In this document: one piece after another, positions 18,262-27,284 of the stretch
How the letters are laid out: every line of letters begins with the position of its first letter
Numbering within the stretch: the stretch's first letter is position 1
Origin: SZUA-36 sp963759155
GTDB taxonomy: Bacteria; Pseudomonadota; Gammaproteobacteria; Xanthomonadales; SZUA-36
Reading direction: 5' to 3'
NCBI GenBank assembly: GCA_963759155.1
Contig: CAVWXX010000001.1
Span: 1 to 64,000, forward strand
DNA length: 64,000 nt
The notes under the pieces: generated by a model
Databases searched by the model: none
Told to the model about the DNA's origin: nothing
Seen by the model: the letters and a program-made list of their open reading frames with translations, nothing else
Program-made: the position numbers and the translations under genes

Positions 18262-18422
18262 AATTCGTGTAAAACCCCAATTTGGGAATTCTGGCGCAGG
18301 ACAGGTGCGATTGAGCGCCGGGCTGGACTGAATCCAATATCCAGAGCAATTGGGTGAAAGAAGCCTAAGCCCTTTCTTATCTGGACAAGTCAGAATTTCC
18401 AAATTGGGGTTTTACACAAATT
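18262..18422. repeat. Tandem structured repeat, unit A
   Basis: The outer arms 18262-18293 and 18391-18422 are inverted copies over about 32 bp with a few mismatches, and contain GTAAAACCCCAATTTGG. The 103-nt core (18291-18393) aligns to the core of unit B without any gap, at about 79 of 103 identical positions. An inner hairpin CCAAT with ATTGG is replaced in unit B by CAATAGC with GCTATTG, so pairing is kept while sequence changes. Function unknown. Confidence 0.65.
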
Positions 18423-18430
18423 CATAACTT

Positions 18431-18581
18431 GTACAACGTGCCGGTCTCGCGGTGCTGGCGCAGGCCAGATTTGGCTGGGCGCCGTGCTGGACTGAAATCA
18501 ATAGCCATAGCTATTGGTTGAAGGAAGCTCAAGTCCAGGCGAATCTGGACAAGCCAGGATCGTGATACCGGTGCGTTGTAC
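18431..18581. repeat. Tandem structured repeat, unit B
   Basis: The arms begin GTACAACG and end CGTTGTAC and pair imperfectly over about 28 bp. They are unrelated in sequence to the arms of unit A. The core shares CTGGCGCAGG, GCGCCG, GCTGGACTGAA, TGAA.GAAGC and TCTGGACAAG with unit A. It lies 9 nt before the rnpB 3' end, so it may be transcribed from rnpB read-through on the minus strand. Confidence 0.65.
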
Positions 18582-18590
18582 AGAGTTCAA

Positions 18591-18950
18591 GGTGAGAGCC
18601 GGCCGGTAAGCCGGGTTCTGTCGTGGGCAATCATTCATCTGGAATACTGTCACCAGCATCCTCAAGCGACCTACCCGAAGACATCGCGGGCCGCGACATA
18701 GTCTTCCTATTTGGTCTTGCTCCAGGTGGGGTTTACCATGCCGCAAGCTGTTACCAGTTGCGCGGTGCGCTCTTACCGCACCATTTCACCCTTACCTGCC
18801 CACACCATAAATGGCGGGGAGGCGGTATATTTTCTGTTGCACTTTCCGTAGGCTCACGCCCCCCAGGTGTTACCTGGCACCCTGCCCTGTGGAGCCCGGA
18901 CTTTCCTCCCTTCCGCCATAAGCGAAAGCGCGATTGCCTGGCCGACTCTC
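18591..18950 (-). ncRNA. rnpB: RNase P RNA (M1-type, bacterial class A)
   Basis: This is the catalytic RNA that trims tRNA 5' leaders. The minus strand contains GGAGGAAAGTCCGGGCTCC, CAGGGCAGGGTGCCAGGTAA, GGTAAGGGTGAAATGGTGCG, GTAAGAGCGCACCGC, GGAGCAAGACCAAATAGG and CCACGACAGAACCCGGCTTA, all diagnostic. The 5' GAGAGTCGGCC pairs with GGCCGGCTCTC near the 3' end (helix P1), which sets both ends to within a few nt. Small reading frames across it are not genes. Confidence 0.97.
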
Positions 18951-19054
18951 GCGGCTATTGTCCTCTACCCTTAATCTCATTGATAGTGTTTATACGGACA
19001 AGGACGCAGATGTTTATTTGAGCGGTGGTGAATTATTGAGCATCAGCTCATTGG

Positions 19055-19879
19055 CTATTTAAGTAACTCGTAAACCTTTCTGCGCGGCACATCATTCAAT
19101 TTGGCGGCTACCCGGGCCGCCTGGGAGGCGGGTAAGTACTCCATTAAGGCCAGGGACATTTTGTGCGCACTGGATAATGCCTCATCCTCACTGCCTTCAG
19201 AGCCTTCTACAATAACCACGAACTCGCCGCGGGTCTGGTTTGTATCCTGCGCCAGTTCATTACCCATGTCAGCCAGTGGCGTTCTCAACACGGTTTCAAA
19301 CTTTTTTGTCAGCTCCCGGCAGACCGCCACCAGCCGTTGCCCGCCAAATATCTCTGCCATATCCGCAATAGCAACTTCGATACGATGACTGGACTCAAAA
19401 AACACGAGGGTCCGGGCCTCATGACTTAGCGCCTGTAAGCATTTTCGCCTGGCGGCCGCCTTTGATGGCAGAAAGCCCTCAAATGCAAAGCGATCGGGTG
19501 GTAATCCGGCAATAGACAATGCAGCTGTAATCGCACTGGGTCCAGGCACGGTAAAAACCGGCAGGCCAGCTTCACGTGCTGCTCTTACGAGCTTGTAACC
19601 AGGGTCGGAAATCAAGGGCGTGCCGGCATCGGAAATCAGCGCGATGGCCTGACCACCGGCAATACGGTCAAGGATACGGCCAGCTACCTGTGTCTCGTTA
19701 TGCTCGTGCAGTGCCTGCACTGCAGTCGTGATGTTGTAGTGTGATAACAACACACGTGAGTGACGGGTATCTTCAGCCGTGATCAGGTCCACTTCAGACA
19801 AAAGCCTGACAGCGCGGTAGGAAATATCCTCCAGGTTTCCGATCGGAGTTGCTACAACATACAGGCCGGCTTGCGACAT
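19055..19879 (-). CDS. rsmI: 16S rRNA (cytidine-1402-2'-O)-methyltransferase RsmI
   Basis: RsmI methylates the 2'-hydroxyl of C1402 in 16S rRNA, next to the N4 methyl added by RsmH. The 274-residue tetrapyrrole-methylase-fold protein begins MSQAGLYVVATPIGNLEDIS and has AEDTRHSRVLLSHY, ISDAGTPLISDPGY and VPGPSAITAALSIAG. I set the start at 19879, where homology begins, not at the in-frame codon 32 residues upstream. It is divergent from lpoA, as in many Gammaproteobacteria. Confidence 0.96.
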   Translation of the reverse strand: MSQAGLYVVATPIGNLEDISYRAVRLLSEVDLITAEDTRHSRVLLSHYNITTAVQALHEHNETQVAGRILDRIAGGQAIALISDAGTPLISDPGYKLVRAAREAGLPVFTVPGPSAITAALSIAGLPPDRFAFEGFLPSKAAARRKCLQALSHEARTLVFFESSHRIEVAIADMAEIFGGQRLVAVCRELTKKFETVLRTPLADMGNELAQDTNQTRGEFVVIVEGSEGSEDEALSSAHKMSLALMEYLPASQAARVAAKLNDVPRRKVYELLK

Positions 19880-20004
19880 AACTGTGTTTCCAATAGTGTT
19901 AATCTGGTTATTATCAGGTTTTAGCGAAATTATCCCGGTCAGCTTTGTTTGCAGTCCATTTATATAGGTTATCATTCTGAAGCCATTAACTTTGTAAAAA
20001 TCCT

Positions 20005-21567
20005 ATGACTTTACGTATTCATATATTCCTTTTGTCCATCGTATCGCTGGTACTTCTCAATGCCTGTGGTACAACCGCACCGGTACCCGCAGAAAAACCC
20101 GTGGTTATAAAGGAACAACCACGCGAACCTGAAGTCAGCAAAAGTGATATATATGACCTGCAATACCTGATGGAAAAAGACCCGGCCGATCGCAGCCTGG
20201 CGGAAACAATGGAACTGTCCCGGCAGATGACCACCTACCAGCCGGATATTGCACTGCAGGTCCTGCGCTCTCTCGAGTTCATCCCATCCGCGCAACTCAA
20301 TACCATGATTGAGGGGCAGACATACGACCCTGAATTCACAGAGTGGCTTGAACTGGCCCTACTGTCCCGCAGCGTGATCGTCGGCCAGACTTCACCCGCC
20401 ACCGCGGCCCGGAGATGGTCAAACTACCATTATGGACACGTCATTACACAGGTTGATTTTTCCAGCTTGATGGGCCGTTATGCCAGTTTGTATCCCGTGC
20501 CTGGGCAGGTCGCCGTCCTGTTACCCACCCAAGGCGGTCTTTCCTCCGCTGCCAAAGCTATACGTGATGGCATCCTGAGTGCCTACCTTGAGCAACCGGG
20601 CAATGCTGTCCTGCGTTTTTATTCCAGCGGAAACAGCAGCGACTCAGCCATTTCGGCCTACCTGCAAGCCAGGGAGGATGGTGCCACACAAATTATTGGT
20701 CCTTTGCGAAATGCCTCGGCTGGTGCCCTGGCCGGTCTGAAAGATTCAAGTGTACCGATACTTCTTCTCAATGAACCTGTCGAAAGTTCTGCTGACCCCA
20801 TTCAGGAATCCATCATTAACAGCCTGTCATTGTCACAGACCGATGAAGCGATGGCCATTGCCGAACACGCGCTTTCACAAGGTCAGAAACGGGTGATCGT
20901 GATTGTCCCGGATACTGCCTGGGGCAGGCGAATAGAAGCCGCGTTTGTTTCCAGGTTCGAAGAAGGCGAAGGCCAGGTCTCGGCGGCCACGCGCTTCAAA
21001 TCGACCTCGGAGGAATACAGCGGCATGCTGACCCAGTTGCTGAAGATAGACGAAAGCAAGCAGCGAAAGGCAGATCTGCAGGCCTGGCTTGGCACTTCAC
21101 TGAACTTCGAACCCAGCCAACGTGATGATTTCGACTTTATATTCCTGGCAGCCAGCCCGAGTGAAGGCAGGGAACTCAAGCCCTTACTCCGCTTTCACGA
21201 TGCGGGTGATATTCCTGTCCTTGCCATGGGTCGCATCTTCAGCGGCAAAAATGAGCCGGCGCCCAACCAGGACCTGAACAATATCGTGTTTCCAATTACC
21301 AGCTGGCAGTTACAGGCTGCCGGCGGCGAGTTGCCGGCACTCGAGAGTATTCGCGACGGCTCCTTTGGGAACCTTTTTGCACTCGGCAAGGATGCATGGC
21401 ATGTATTGCCCTGGTTGCCCTTGATGCAAAAAGATCCTGACCTGTTGTTCCCCGGTGATGTCGGTGCCTTGAGGATGCAGGCAGACGGCCACCTCGGAAG
21501 ACAACCTGCCTGGGCTCAATTTTCAGCAGGCCAGCCCGTTCCTTACGAGTGGCCGGACAAGCGCTAA
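20005..21567 (+). CDS. lpoA: Penicillin-binding protein activator LpoA
   Basis: LpoA is an outer-membrane lipoprotein that reaches through the wall to stimulate PBP1A. The 520-residue product has a lipoprotein signal ending LLNAC (Cys21). An N-terminal helical repeat region follows. The C-terminal domain resembles type I periplasmic binding proteins (VAVLLPTQGGLSSAAKAIRDGILSAY begins about residue 169). Its place between rsmI and yraN is the classical one. Confidence 0.93.
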   Translation: MTLRIHIFLLSIVSLVLLNACGTTAPVPAEKPVVIKEQPREPEVSKSDIYDLQYLMEKDPADRSLAETMELSRQMTTYQPDIALQVLRSLEFIPSAQLNTMIEGQTYDPEFTEWLELALLSRSVIVGQTSPATAARRWSNYHYGHVITQVDFSSLMGRYASLYPVPGQVAVLLPTQGGLSSAAKAIRDGILSAYLEQPGNAVLRFYSSGNSSDSAISAYLQAREDGATQIIGPLRNASAGALAGLKDSSVPILLLNEPVESSADPIQESIINSLSLSQTDEAMAIAEHALSQGQKRVIVIVPDTAWGRRIEAAFVSRFEEGEGQVSAATRFKSTSEEYSGMLTQLLKIDESKQRKADLQAWLGTSLNFEPSQRDDFDFIFLAASPSEGRELKPLLRFHDAGDIPVLAMGRIFSGKNEPAPNQDLNNIVFPITSWQLQAAGGELPALESIRDGSFGNLFALGKDAWHVLPWLPLMQKDPDLLFPGDVGALRMQADGHLGRQPAWAQFSAGQPVPYEWPDKR

Positions 21568-21947
21568 AACCCTCAAGCCTGCGTGGCAGGCGCTCAGGAG
21601 CCCACTGGGAGAAAGCGGCGGAGTCCTATCTTCGCGACCAGGGTCTTAAGCTATTGCAACGAAACTTCACCAGCCGGTTTGGTGAAATTGACCTGATTAT
21701 GCAAGACGGGCAAGTTATCGTGTTTGTCGAAGTGAAATACCGTAAGAACAGCCAGCATGGCAGCGGCGCGGACGCGGTGACCTTCCACAAACAAGGCCGG
21801 ATTTCACGAACTGCAGCTTGGTACCTGGCGAAAAACCCGCACAAGGCCGAACGTGTTTGCCGCTTTGACGTGATTTCGATTAACCCTGCACAGGGCAACA
21901 AGGGGGTCAGTTGGATCAAAAGCGCTTTTTATTCAACGCTGGGGTAG
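21549..21947 (+). CDS. yraN: UPF0102 family protein YraN (nuclease-fold)
   Basis: YraN proteins have a Holliday-junction-resolvase-like endonuclease fold; their role is not settled. The 132-residue product shows GEIDLIMQDGQVIVFVEVKYR, with the D and E-x-K residues of such nucleases, and RFDVISI later. The start is GTG at 21549, overlapping the end of lpoA by 19 nt. It converges with pgpA, with only 20 nt between their stops. Confidence 0.92.
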   Translation: MAGQALKPSSLRGRRSGAHWEKAAESYLRDQGLKLLQRNFTSRFGEIDLIMQDGQVIVFVEVKYRKNSQHGSGADAVTFHKQGRISRTAAWYLAKNPHKAERVCRFDVISINPAQGNKGVSWIKSAFYSTLG

Positions 21948-21967
21948 ATTCAGAAATCAATGAAAAA

Positions 21968-22477
21968 CTAGACGAAACCTTGTATGACAGCCAATATGAT
22001 CAGCGTAAATAAAGCGGCAACTACATCATCGATCATAATGCCAAAACCACCGCTGACCTTCTTATCCAGTTGACGAATCGGCCATGGCTTGAGAATGTCA
22101 AAAAAGCGGAATAATAAAAACGCGGCCAGTAACCACGGCCACTGCAACGGCACGAACGCAGCGGATAACCAATAGCCAAGCATCTCATCCCAGACGATTC
22201 CACCGTGATCGTGCACACCGAGTTTGCGACTGACGTGACCACACAGGTAAACCCCCAGCGCGAACAGGAGTAACAACGCCAACCAGAACACCGCCTCATT
22301 GAGGCTTCTCAGTGCAAATATAAATGGAACCGCTACCAGTGTACCCATGGTTCCCGGCGCGAATGGAGATAAACCCGAACCAAAGCCAAAGGCCAGGAAG
22401 CCGGACGGCGAACCAAATACGATTTTTCTTAGCGCCGGCTGGTCTGCACTGGTTTCATTGTGTTCAGGGCTATTCAT
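21968..22477 (-). CDS. pgpA: Phosphatidylglycerophosphatase A
   Basis: PgpA removes phosphate from phosphatidylglycerophosphate to make phosphatidylglycerol in the inner membrane. The 169-residue protein has SGLSPFAPGTMGTLVAVP near the N-terminus, GGIVWDEMLGYW, FFDILKPWPI and GGFGIMIDDVVAAL, which are conserved acidic motifs of the family, between hydrophobic segments. It overlaps thiL by ATGA, the usual gammaproteobacterial order. Confidence 0.95.
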   Translation of the reverse strand: MNSPEHNETSADQPALRKIVFGSPSGFLAFGFGSGLSPFAPGTMGTLVAVPFIFALRSLNEAVFWLALLLLFALGVYLCGHVSRKLGVHDHGGIVWDEMLGYWLSAAFVPLQWPWLLAAFLLFRFFDILKPWPIRQLDKKVSGGFGIMIDDVVAALFTLIILAVIQGFV

Positions 22478-23439
22478 TTCGAGGCCTGGAAATGTTCAAA
22501 ACCGGTTTGTTGAGGACAGTATGCCGAACCGTCCTTTCTAAAACAGCGTATGCCGGTTTCTGCTTCGATTTCACCAATCACCGTCAAGTCGATATCCAGT
22601 TGCCGGCTTAGGCTTAAAAGCCATTTCCGGTGCTGCTGCGGCAATGTGAACAATAGCTCATAGTCATCACCGCCCGACAATTGATAACGCCACCTCAAAC
22701 CGGACTCCAGCTCACTTAGTACCTGGCTTGCTGGCAGATTCTCAATTTCAATTCGTGCACCACAGCCCGATAACTCAAGCACATGACCAAGGTCTGCGAG
22801 CAAACCGTCAGAAACATCAATACAGGCACTTGCGTGGCCCGCTAAAGCCTGGCCCAACTGCACCCGAGGTTCGGGGCGGTCAAGCAAATGCCGGTCCATT
22901 ACCTTTGCTCCGGCTTGCAACATATCCAGCGCGTGGGCGGCACCACCCACTGTGCCCGACACGACCAGCAGGTCACCCGGTTTTGCACCACTGCGTGTTA
23001 AATACTTGCCCGGTTCAACAGAGCCAAGTGCAGTCAGGCTGATGGATAAGGGGCCACTGGTTGTGTCACCGCCCACCAGCGTCACATCGTGTTGCTGTGC
23101 CAGTGATTTGAAACCCTCAGCAAACAGACGAACCCATTCCGGGTCGGCCTGCGGCAGTGACAAGGAAAGCAGGGCCCAACGCGGCGTTGCGGCCATTGCG
23201 GCCAGGTCACTCAGGTTGACGGCCAGGCATTTGTAACCGATATCAAAGGGTGACGTTTCATCGGGAAAATGTGTGCCGGCGTTCAGTGTGTCGGTGGCAG
23301 CCACCAGCTGCTGTCCACGGGGTAGCGCAAGCACGGCAGCATCGTCACCAATCCCGAGCTTGACTCCATGCTCAAAACCAGTGGTGTAAGAAACGGAGGT
23401 ATCCTGCTGAATCTGTCGAATCAGCTCAAACTCCTTCAT
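22474..23439 (-). CDS. thiL: Thiamine-monophosphate kinase
   Basis: ThiL phosphorylates thiamine monophosphate to the active coenzyme, thiamine pyrophosphate. The 321-residue protein begins MKEFELIRQIQQ and has GIGDDAAVLALPRG, DTLNAGTHFP, VNLSDLAAMAATP, LVGGDTTSGPLSIS and CIDVSDGLLADLGH, which bind ATP, metal and substrate. The chosen ATG is 4 nt after the nusB stop; a longer frame upstream would run into nusB. Confidence 0.96.
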   Translation of the reverse strand: MKEFELIRQIQQDTSVSYTTGFEHGVKLGIGDDAAVLALPRGQQLVAATDTLNAGTHFPDETSPFDIGYKCLAVNLSDLAAMAATPRWALLSLSLPQADPEWVRLFAEGFKSLAQQHDVTLVGGDTTSGPLSISLTALGSVEPGKYLTRSGAKPGDLLVVSGTVGGAAHALDMLQAGAKVMDRHLLDRPEPRVQLGQALAGHASACIDVSDGLLADLGHVLELSGCGARIEIENLPASQVLSELESGLRWRYQLSGGDDYELLFTLPQQHRKWLLSLSRQLDIDLTVIGEIEAETGIRCFRKDGSAYCPQQTGFEHFQASK

Positions 23440-23443
23440 ACGA

Positions 23444-23902
23444 TCAAGCCCGGTTAAAAGGCAAGCATGAGGCAGGATCCCGCCATTGCTTTGCGGCCTT
23501 GTCGAGAACCCCGTTGATAAAGCTATGGCCCTGTTCTGCTCCAAACATCTTTGCCAAATTAACGGCTTCGTCAATGACCACCTGGTGAGGAACCTCGATG
23601 CTGTTCAGTAATTCGTAAGCACCTATACTCAGGATCACGTGCTCGATAACATCAAGCTGATTGACCGGGCGGTCAAGAAACGGCCCGATCTTTTCATCGA
23701 TCTCGTCCTGGTCTTTACTGACCTTTCTGACCAGTGTCGCGAACAACTCGGTATCAACATTGCTGAAGTCCTGCTCCTCACGAAACTGGGCAAGAATTTC
23801 ATCCACTTCCAAACCGGTCAGATGCCATTGGTACAAGGCCTGCAGGGCACGGCGACGGGCACGGCGCCGGAATTCAAACCTGTTTTCTGTCTTATTCGTC
23901 AC
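23444..23902 (-). CDS. nusB: Transcription antitermination factor NusB
   Basis: NusB binds boxA RNA with NusE (S10) and supports antitermination of rRNA transcription. The 152-residue all-helical protein has the N-terminal RRRARRRALQALYQW and the C-terminal PHQVVIDEAVNLAKMFG and FINGVLDKAAK motifs. The start is GTG at 23902, overlapping ribH by 11 nt. Confidence 0.96.
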   Translation of the reverse strand: MTNKTENRFEFRRRARRRALQALYQWHLTGLEVDEILAQFREEQDFSNVDTELFATLVRKVSKDQDEIDEKIGPFLDRPVNQLDVIEHVILSIGAYELLNSIEVPHQVVIDEAVNLAKMFGAEQGHSFINGVLDKAAKQWRDPASCLPFNRA

Positions 23903-24362
23903 GGAGGCGATCCACCAGGGAAATCATTTGTAGTGCAGCTACTGCCGTATCAAAGCCCTTGTTACCGGCGCCGGAACCGGCGCGCTCAAGCGCCTGGTCA
24001 ATCGTGTCGGTAGTCAACACGCCAAAAATGACCGGCAAACCATACTTGAGACCGACTTCAGCGAGGCCACGACTGCACTCACCTGCTACATATTCAAAGT
24101 GCGGTGTACCACCACGGATGACGGCGCCCAGTGCAACAACTGCATCATGCTTGCCGGCGGATGCCAGCAACTCTGCCGCAAGCGGTAATTCATAGGCACC
24201 CGGCACCCACACCAGGCTGATATCCTGTTCCGGGACAGCATTTCTGTTCAAGGCATCAAGCGCGCCTTCAACCAACTGCTGCACGATGAAATGATTGAAC
24301 TCACTGGCTACCAGTGCAATTTTGCACTTGCGCCCCGGCATTTCCAGTGGAAACTCATTCAT
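23892..24362 (-). CDS. ribH: 6,7-dimethyl-8-ribityllumazine synthase
   Basis: RibH condenses the ribityl-diaminouracil with dihydroxybutanone phosphate in the penultimate riboflavin step. The 156-residue protein has KIALVASEFNHFIVQQLVEG, VPGAYELPLAA, GAVIRGGTPHFEYVAGE and GVLTTDTIDQALERAG. The ATG at 24362 overlaps the ribBA stop by 8 nt; the reading frame extends further up inside ribBA but those residues are not family-like. Confidence 0.96.
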   Translation of the reverse strand: MNEFPLEMPGRKCKIALVASEFNHFIVQQLVEGALDALNRNAVPEQDISLVWVPGAYELPLAAELLASAGKHDAVVALGAVIRGGTPHFEYVAGECSRGLAEVGLKYGLPVIFGVLTTDTIDQALERAGSGAGNKGFDTAVAALQMISLVDRLRDE

Positions 24363-25527
24363 GGCTTTGTTCCTTGGCCAGCCCATCGGCTTCGTGTTGG
24401 GTGTCGTGTTCGGTGTCGTGTTCACCTTCAACGTACTCTACCACCTCCAGGCCAAAACCTGCGAGACCGGTCATGCGTTTGGGTGCGCTCAAAACCCGCA
24501 TCTTGCGTATTCCGATATCAACGATAATCTGAGCACCAATACCATAGGTGCGTAACTCGCTTGATTGCCGGTTATCACCACCGCGTAACATGCTTTGCTC
24601 GGGCTGTTTCTTGATCCGCCTGAGCAAACTCTCGTTGTCTTCGTGGCCACCTAAAACCAACACCAGGCCTTTACCCTGTCGCGCAATTTCCGCCATGGCC
24701 AGCCGCAACGGCAGACCGAAATCCTCACGTTGGATGCTGAGTACATCGCTAAGCGGGTTTTGCACATGGACCCTCACCAGCATGGGCTCAGCCGGGTCTA
24801 CCTCACCTTTCAACAGGGCGAGATGAAGCTCATCATTAATACTGTCCTGGTAGGTCAACAATTTGAACGGACCAAAATCTGTTTCAACATCACTACTGGA
24901 AAGACATTCAACCGACCGTTCTGTCTCAAGACGATAACGGATCAGGTCGGCGATCGTGCCAATCTTCAGGTCGTGCTTTTGTGCGAAGGCTTCCAGTTGC
25001 GGGCGTCTCGCCATGGTGCCGTCTTCGTTGAGAATCTCAACAAGAACAGCGGCGGGCTCAAGCCCCGACAACATGGCAAGATCAACACCTGCTTCGGTAT
25101 GACCCGCGCGCGTCAATACACCGCCGGGCTGGGCCATGATGGGAAACACATGACCCGGTTGCGAAATATTGGCGGCACCGGCGTCAGGGCGTGCAGCGGT
25201 GCGAATGGTATGCGCCCTGTCATAGGCTGATATACCGGTCGTGATGCCTTCTGCAGCTTCAATTGAAACCGTAAAGTTTGTTGCAAAGCGGGCCTCATTC
25301 CGATTGACCATCAGCAACAGGTTTAACTGCTCACAACGCTCGCGGGTGATTGGCATACAGATTAAGCCACGACCGTTGTGGGCCATGAAGTTGATGTCTT
25401 CCGGCCGCACCATGGAGGCCGCCATGACCAGGTCACCTTCATTTTCACGATCTTCGTCGTCGACCAGAACGATCATACGACCGGCCTGGATATCCTCGAT
25501 CAGCTCAGGAATGGTATTAAGTTTCAT
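24355..25527 (-). CDS. ribB: 3,4-dihydroxy-2-butanone-4-phosphate synthase with degenerate GTP cyclohydrolase II-like domain (RibBX type)
   Basis: The N-terminal RibB domain makes the four-carbon unit of riboflavin from ribulose 5-phosphate. DDEDRENEGDLVMAA and PGHVFPIMAQPGGVLTRAGHTEA mark its active site. The C-terminal 190 residues are GCH2-like, but the zinc-binding cysteines of true RibA enzymes are missing (RVHVQNPLSDVLS where RVHSEC is expected). So the second domain is probably not a GTP cyclohydrolase, and a separate ribA should exist elsewhere. The tail EGEHDTEHDTQHEAD is unusually acidic and histidine-rich. The start at 25527 follows family alignment; 390 residues. Confidence 0.93.
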   Translation of the reverse strand: MKLNTIPELIEDIQAGRMIVLVDDEDRENEGDLVMAASMVRPEDINFMAHNGRGLICMPITRERCEQLNLLLMVNRNEARFATNFTVSIEAAEGITTGISAYDRAHTIRTAARPDAGAANISQPGHVFPIMAQPGGVLTRAGHTEAGVDLAMLSGLEPAAVLVEILNEDGTMARRPQLEAFAQKHDLKIGTIADLIRYRLETERSVECLSSSDVETDFGPFKLLTYQDSINDELHLALLKGEVDPAEPMLVRVHVQNPLSDVLSIQREDFGLPLRLAMAEIARQGKGLVLVLGGHEDNESLLRRIKKQPEQSMLRGGDNRQSSELRTYGIGAQIIVDIGIRKMRVLSAPKRMTGLAGFGLEVVEYVEGEHDTEHDTQHEADGLAKEQSHE

Positions 25528-25552
25528 GTTTATCGCTTTCCTTTGAGCCGGT

Positions 25553-26167
25553 TCAATCGCCGATGCTCTCTGATGGACCATACTGATTCAGGCGATCAAG
25601 ATAACGTGCGATCAGATCAACCTCCAGATTCACTACTTGACCGGCTGCCAGGTTGCCAAGCGTTGTTACAACCAGGGTATGCGGAATGATACATATCGAA
25701 AACTGCGTATCATCGACTTCATTGACTGTCAGGCTGACCCCATCCAGACATACAGACCCTTTCGGGGCGATATACCGGGCCAGGCTGCGATCTGCTTCAA
25801 AAACAAATCGCTCGGAACGTCCGTCTTCGGTTCTTGATATCAGCGTGGCGAGACCGTCTACGTGTCCGGAAACCATATGTCCGCCGAGGCGGTCTGATGC
25901 GCGCATGGCCAACTCGAGATTGACGCTGTCACCCACCCGGCGATTACCCAGGCTGGTCTTGTCCAGTGTTTCCACCGACAGGTCTGCACTGAAGCCCGTT
26001 TGGTCGGGCTCGAGCATGGTTAAACAACAGCCTGAAATGCTGATACTGTCACCTACTTTACTGTCAGTCATTAATTCCGGTGGCACCTCGAAGCGGATGC
26101 GTAAATCGCCATTGAATTCTTCCCGGGATGATAATTTTCCAGTTGCTGCCACGATGCCTGTAAACAT
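25553..26167 (-). CDS. ribE: Riboflavin synthase alpha subunit
   Basis: Riboflavin synthase dismutates two lumazines into riboflavin. The 204-residue product has two lumazine-binding repeats: the first begins MFTGIVAATGKL and includes DSISISGCCLTM, and the second includes GGHMVSGHVDG and GSVCLDGVSLTVNEV. It sits 9 nt after ribD. The gene is called ribC in some annotations. Confidence 0.96.
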   Translation of the reverse strand: MFTGIVAATGKLSSREEFNGDLRIRFEVPPELMTDSKVGDSISISGCCLTMLEPDQTGFSADLSVETLDKTSLGNRRVGDSVNLELAMRASDRLGGHMVSGHVDGLATLISRTEDGRSERFVFEADRSLARYIAPKGSVCLDGVSLTVNEVDDTQFSICIIPHTLVVTTLGNLAAGQVVNLEVDLIARYLDRLNQYGPSESIGD

Positions 26168-26176
26168 GACTGACTC

Positions 26177-27274
26177 CTAATCGGTATAAACAGGTTTCAA
26201 ACGCAAACGCAGATCGTTGCCGACGCGTCGCGAGTCCACCCATTCCAGATGGACGCGATCTTCCATATTATCAAGTAACGGCAGTGCAAAAGGGCTCATC
26301 GCCGCACCACCCAAAATGACAGGTGCCTGGTAAATGAGCAGTTCATCAACCAGGCCTTGTTCTATCAATGTTCCGCATAAAGTGGCTCCGGCTTCAACCT
26401 GCACCTCGTTGATCTCCCGCTTTGCCAGTTCATGCAGCACCGCTTTCATATCTACACGCCCCGCCAGGGACGAAAAGCCAATACAGTCTGCACCGGTTCT
26501 TTGCAGTGCTTCGGGTACCGGTGTTGATTCCAGACCTGCAATCAGCACTTTTCCGGGTAACTTAAAAAGACCTGCATTAACAGGTGTACGCCAGTGGCTG
26601 TCAATGATGACACGTGTTGGCTGCCTGGCCGTTGTAGTTTTACGTACATTCAATGAAGGATCATCCGCCAAAACCGTACCAACACCGGTCAGGATGGCGT
26701 CTGACCTGGCGCGCCAGTTTTGCACATCCGCTCGCGATTCCGGGCCACTTATCCACTGGCTGCTGCCATTGGACAGGGCAATATGCCCGTCCATGCTCTG
26801 CGCCAATTTGATTCGAACCCAGGGACTGCCTACACGCATTCGCTTGATGAAACCGCAATTGATCTCCGTGGCCGCTTTTTCCATCAAACCGCTTTGTACT
26901 TCGATACCGGCCTGTTGAAGACGCTGGTGACCATTGCCATTGACCCTGGGGTTGGGGTCTGCGGTGGCGAAAACCACACGCGCTATACTTGCGCTGATCA
27001 GGGCATCTACACAAGGTGGTGTTCTGCCGGTGTGGCTACATGGCTCAAGTGTTACGTAGGCTGTACCACCCGCTGCTTTGTCACCCGCCTCAAGCAGGGC
27101 ATTGATTTCTGCATGTGCCTCACCTGCCTTTTTATGCCAACCCCTGCCCACGACCTCGCCGTCACGGGTGATGACACAGCCGACACGGGGATTAGGATGG
27201 GTCGAATCAAGACCCTGGCCTGCCAATTGCAGCGCGCTGGCCATGCACTCGTAATCAAACACAGAGAAGCTCAT
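26177..27274 (-). CDS. ribD: Bifunctional riboflavin deaminase/reductase RibD
   Basis: RibD carries out the deamination and ribosyl reduction that follow GTP cyclohydrolase. The N-terminal deaminase domain shows the zinc site HAEINALLEAG and EPCSHTGRTPPC. The C-terminal reductase domain begins near VRIKLAQSMDGHIAL and includes TGVGTVLADDPSLNVR. The start MSFSVFDYECM at 27274 is where homology begins, 10 nt after nrdR. 365 residues, normal. Confidence 0.96.
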   Translation of the reverse strand: MSFSVFDYECMASALQLAGQGLDSTHPNPRVGCVITRDGEVVGRGWHKKAGEAHAEINALLEAGDKAAGGTAYVTLEPCSHTGRTPPCVDALISASIARVVFATADPNPRVNGNGHQRLQQAGIEVQSGLMEKAATEINCGFIKRMRVGSPWVRIKLAQSMDGHIALSNGSSQWISGPESRADVQNWRARSDAILTGVGTVLADDPSLNVRKTTTARQPTRVIIDSHWRTPVNAGLFKLPGKVLIAGLESTPVPEALQRTGADCIGFSSLAGRVDMKAVLHELAKREINEVQVEAGATLCGTLIEQGLVDELLIYQAPVILGGAAMSPFALPLLDNMEDRVHLEWVDSRRVGNDLRLRLKPVYTD

Positions 27275-27284
27275 TGGGTGCGCT

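Noticed and set aside
18221..18581. CRISPR array or integron attC sites at the tandem repeats
   Set aside because: Only two units plus a remnant, about 150-160 nt each, no short repeat-spacer periodicity, no cas or integrase gene, and no clear GTTRRRY core sites.
18623..19021. Plus-strand reading frame of 132 codons
   Set aside because: It lies antisense across rnpB; the RNA signatures on the minus strand explain the sequence.
25528..25552. FMN riboswitch before the riboflavin genes
   Set aside because: The gaps between ribD, ribE and ribBA are 9-25 nt, too short, and upstream of glyA I saw no conserved riboswitch boxes.
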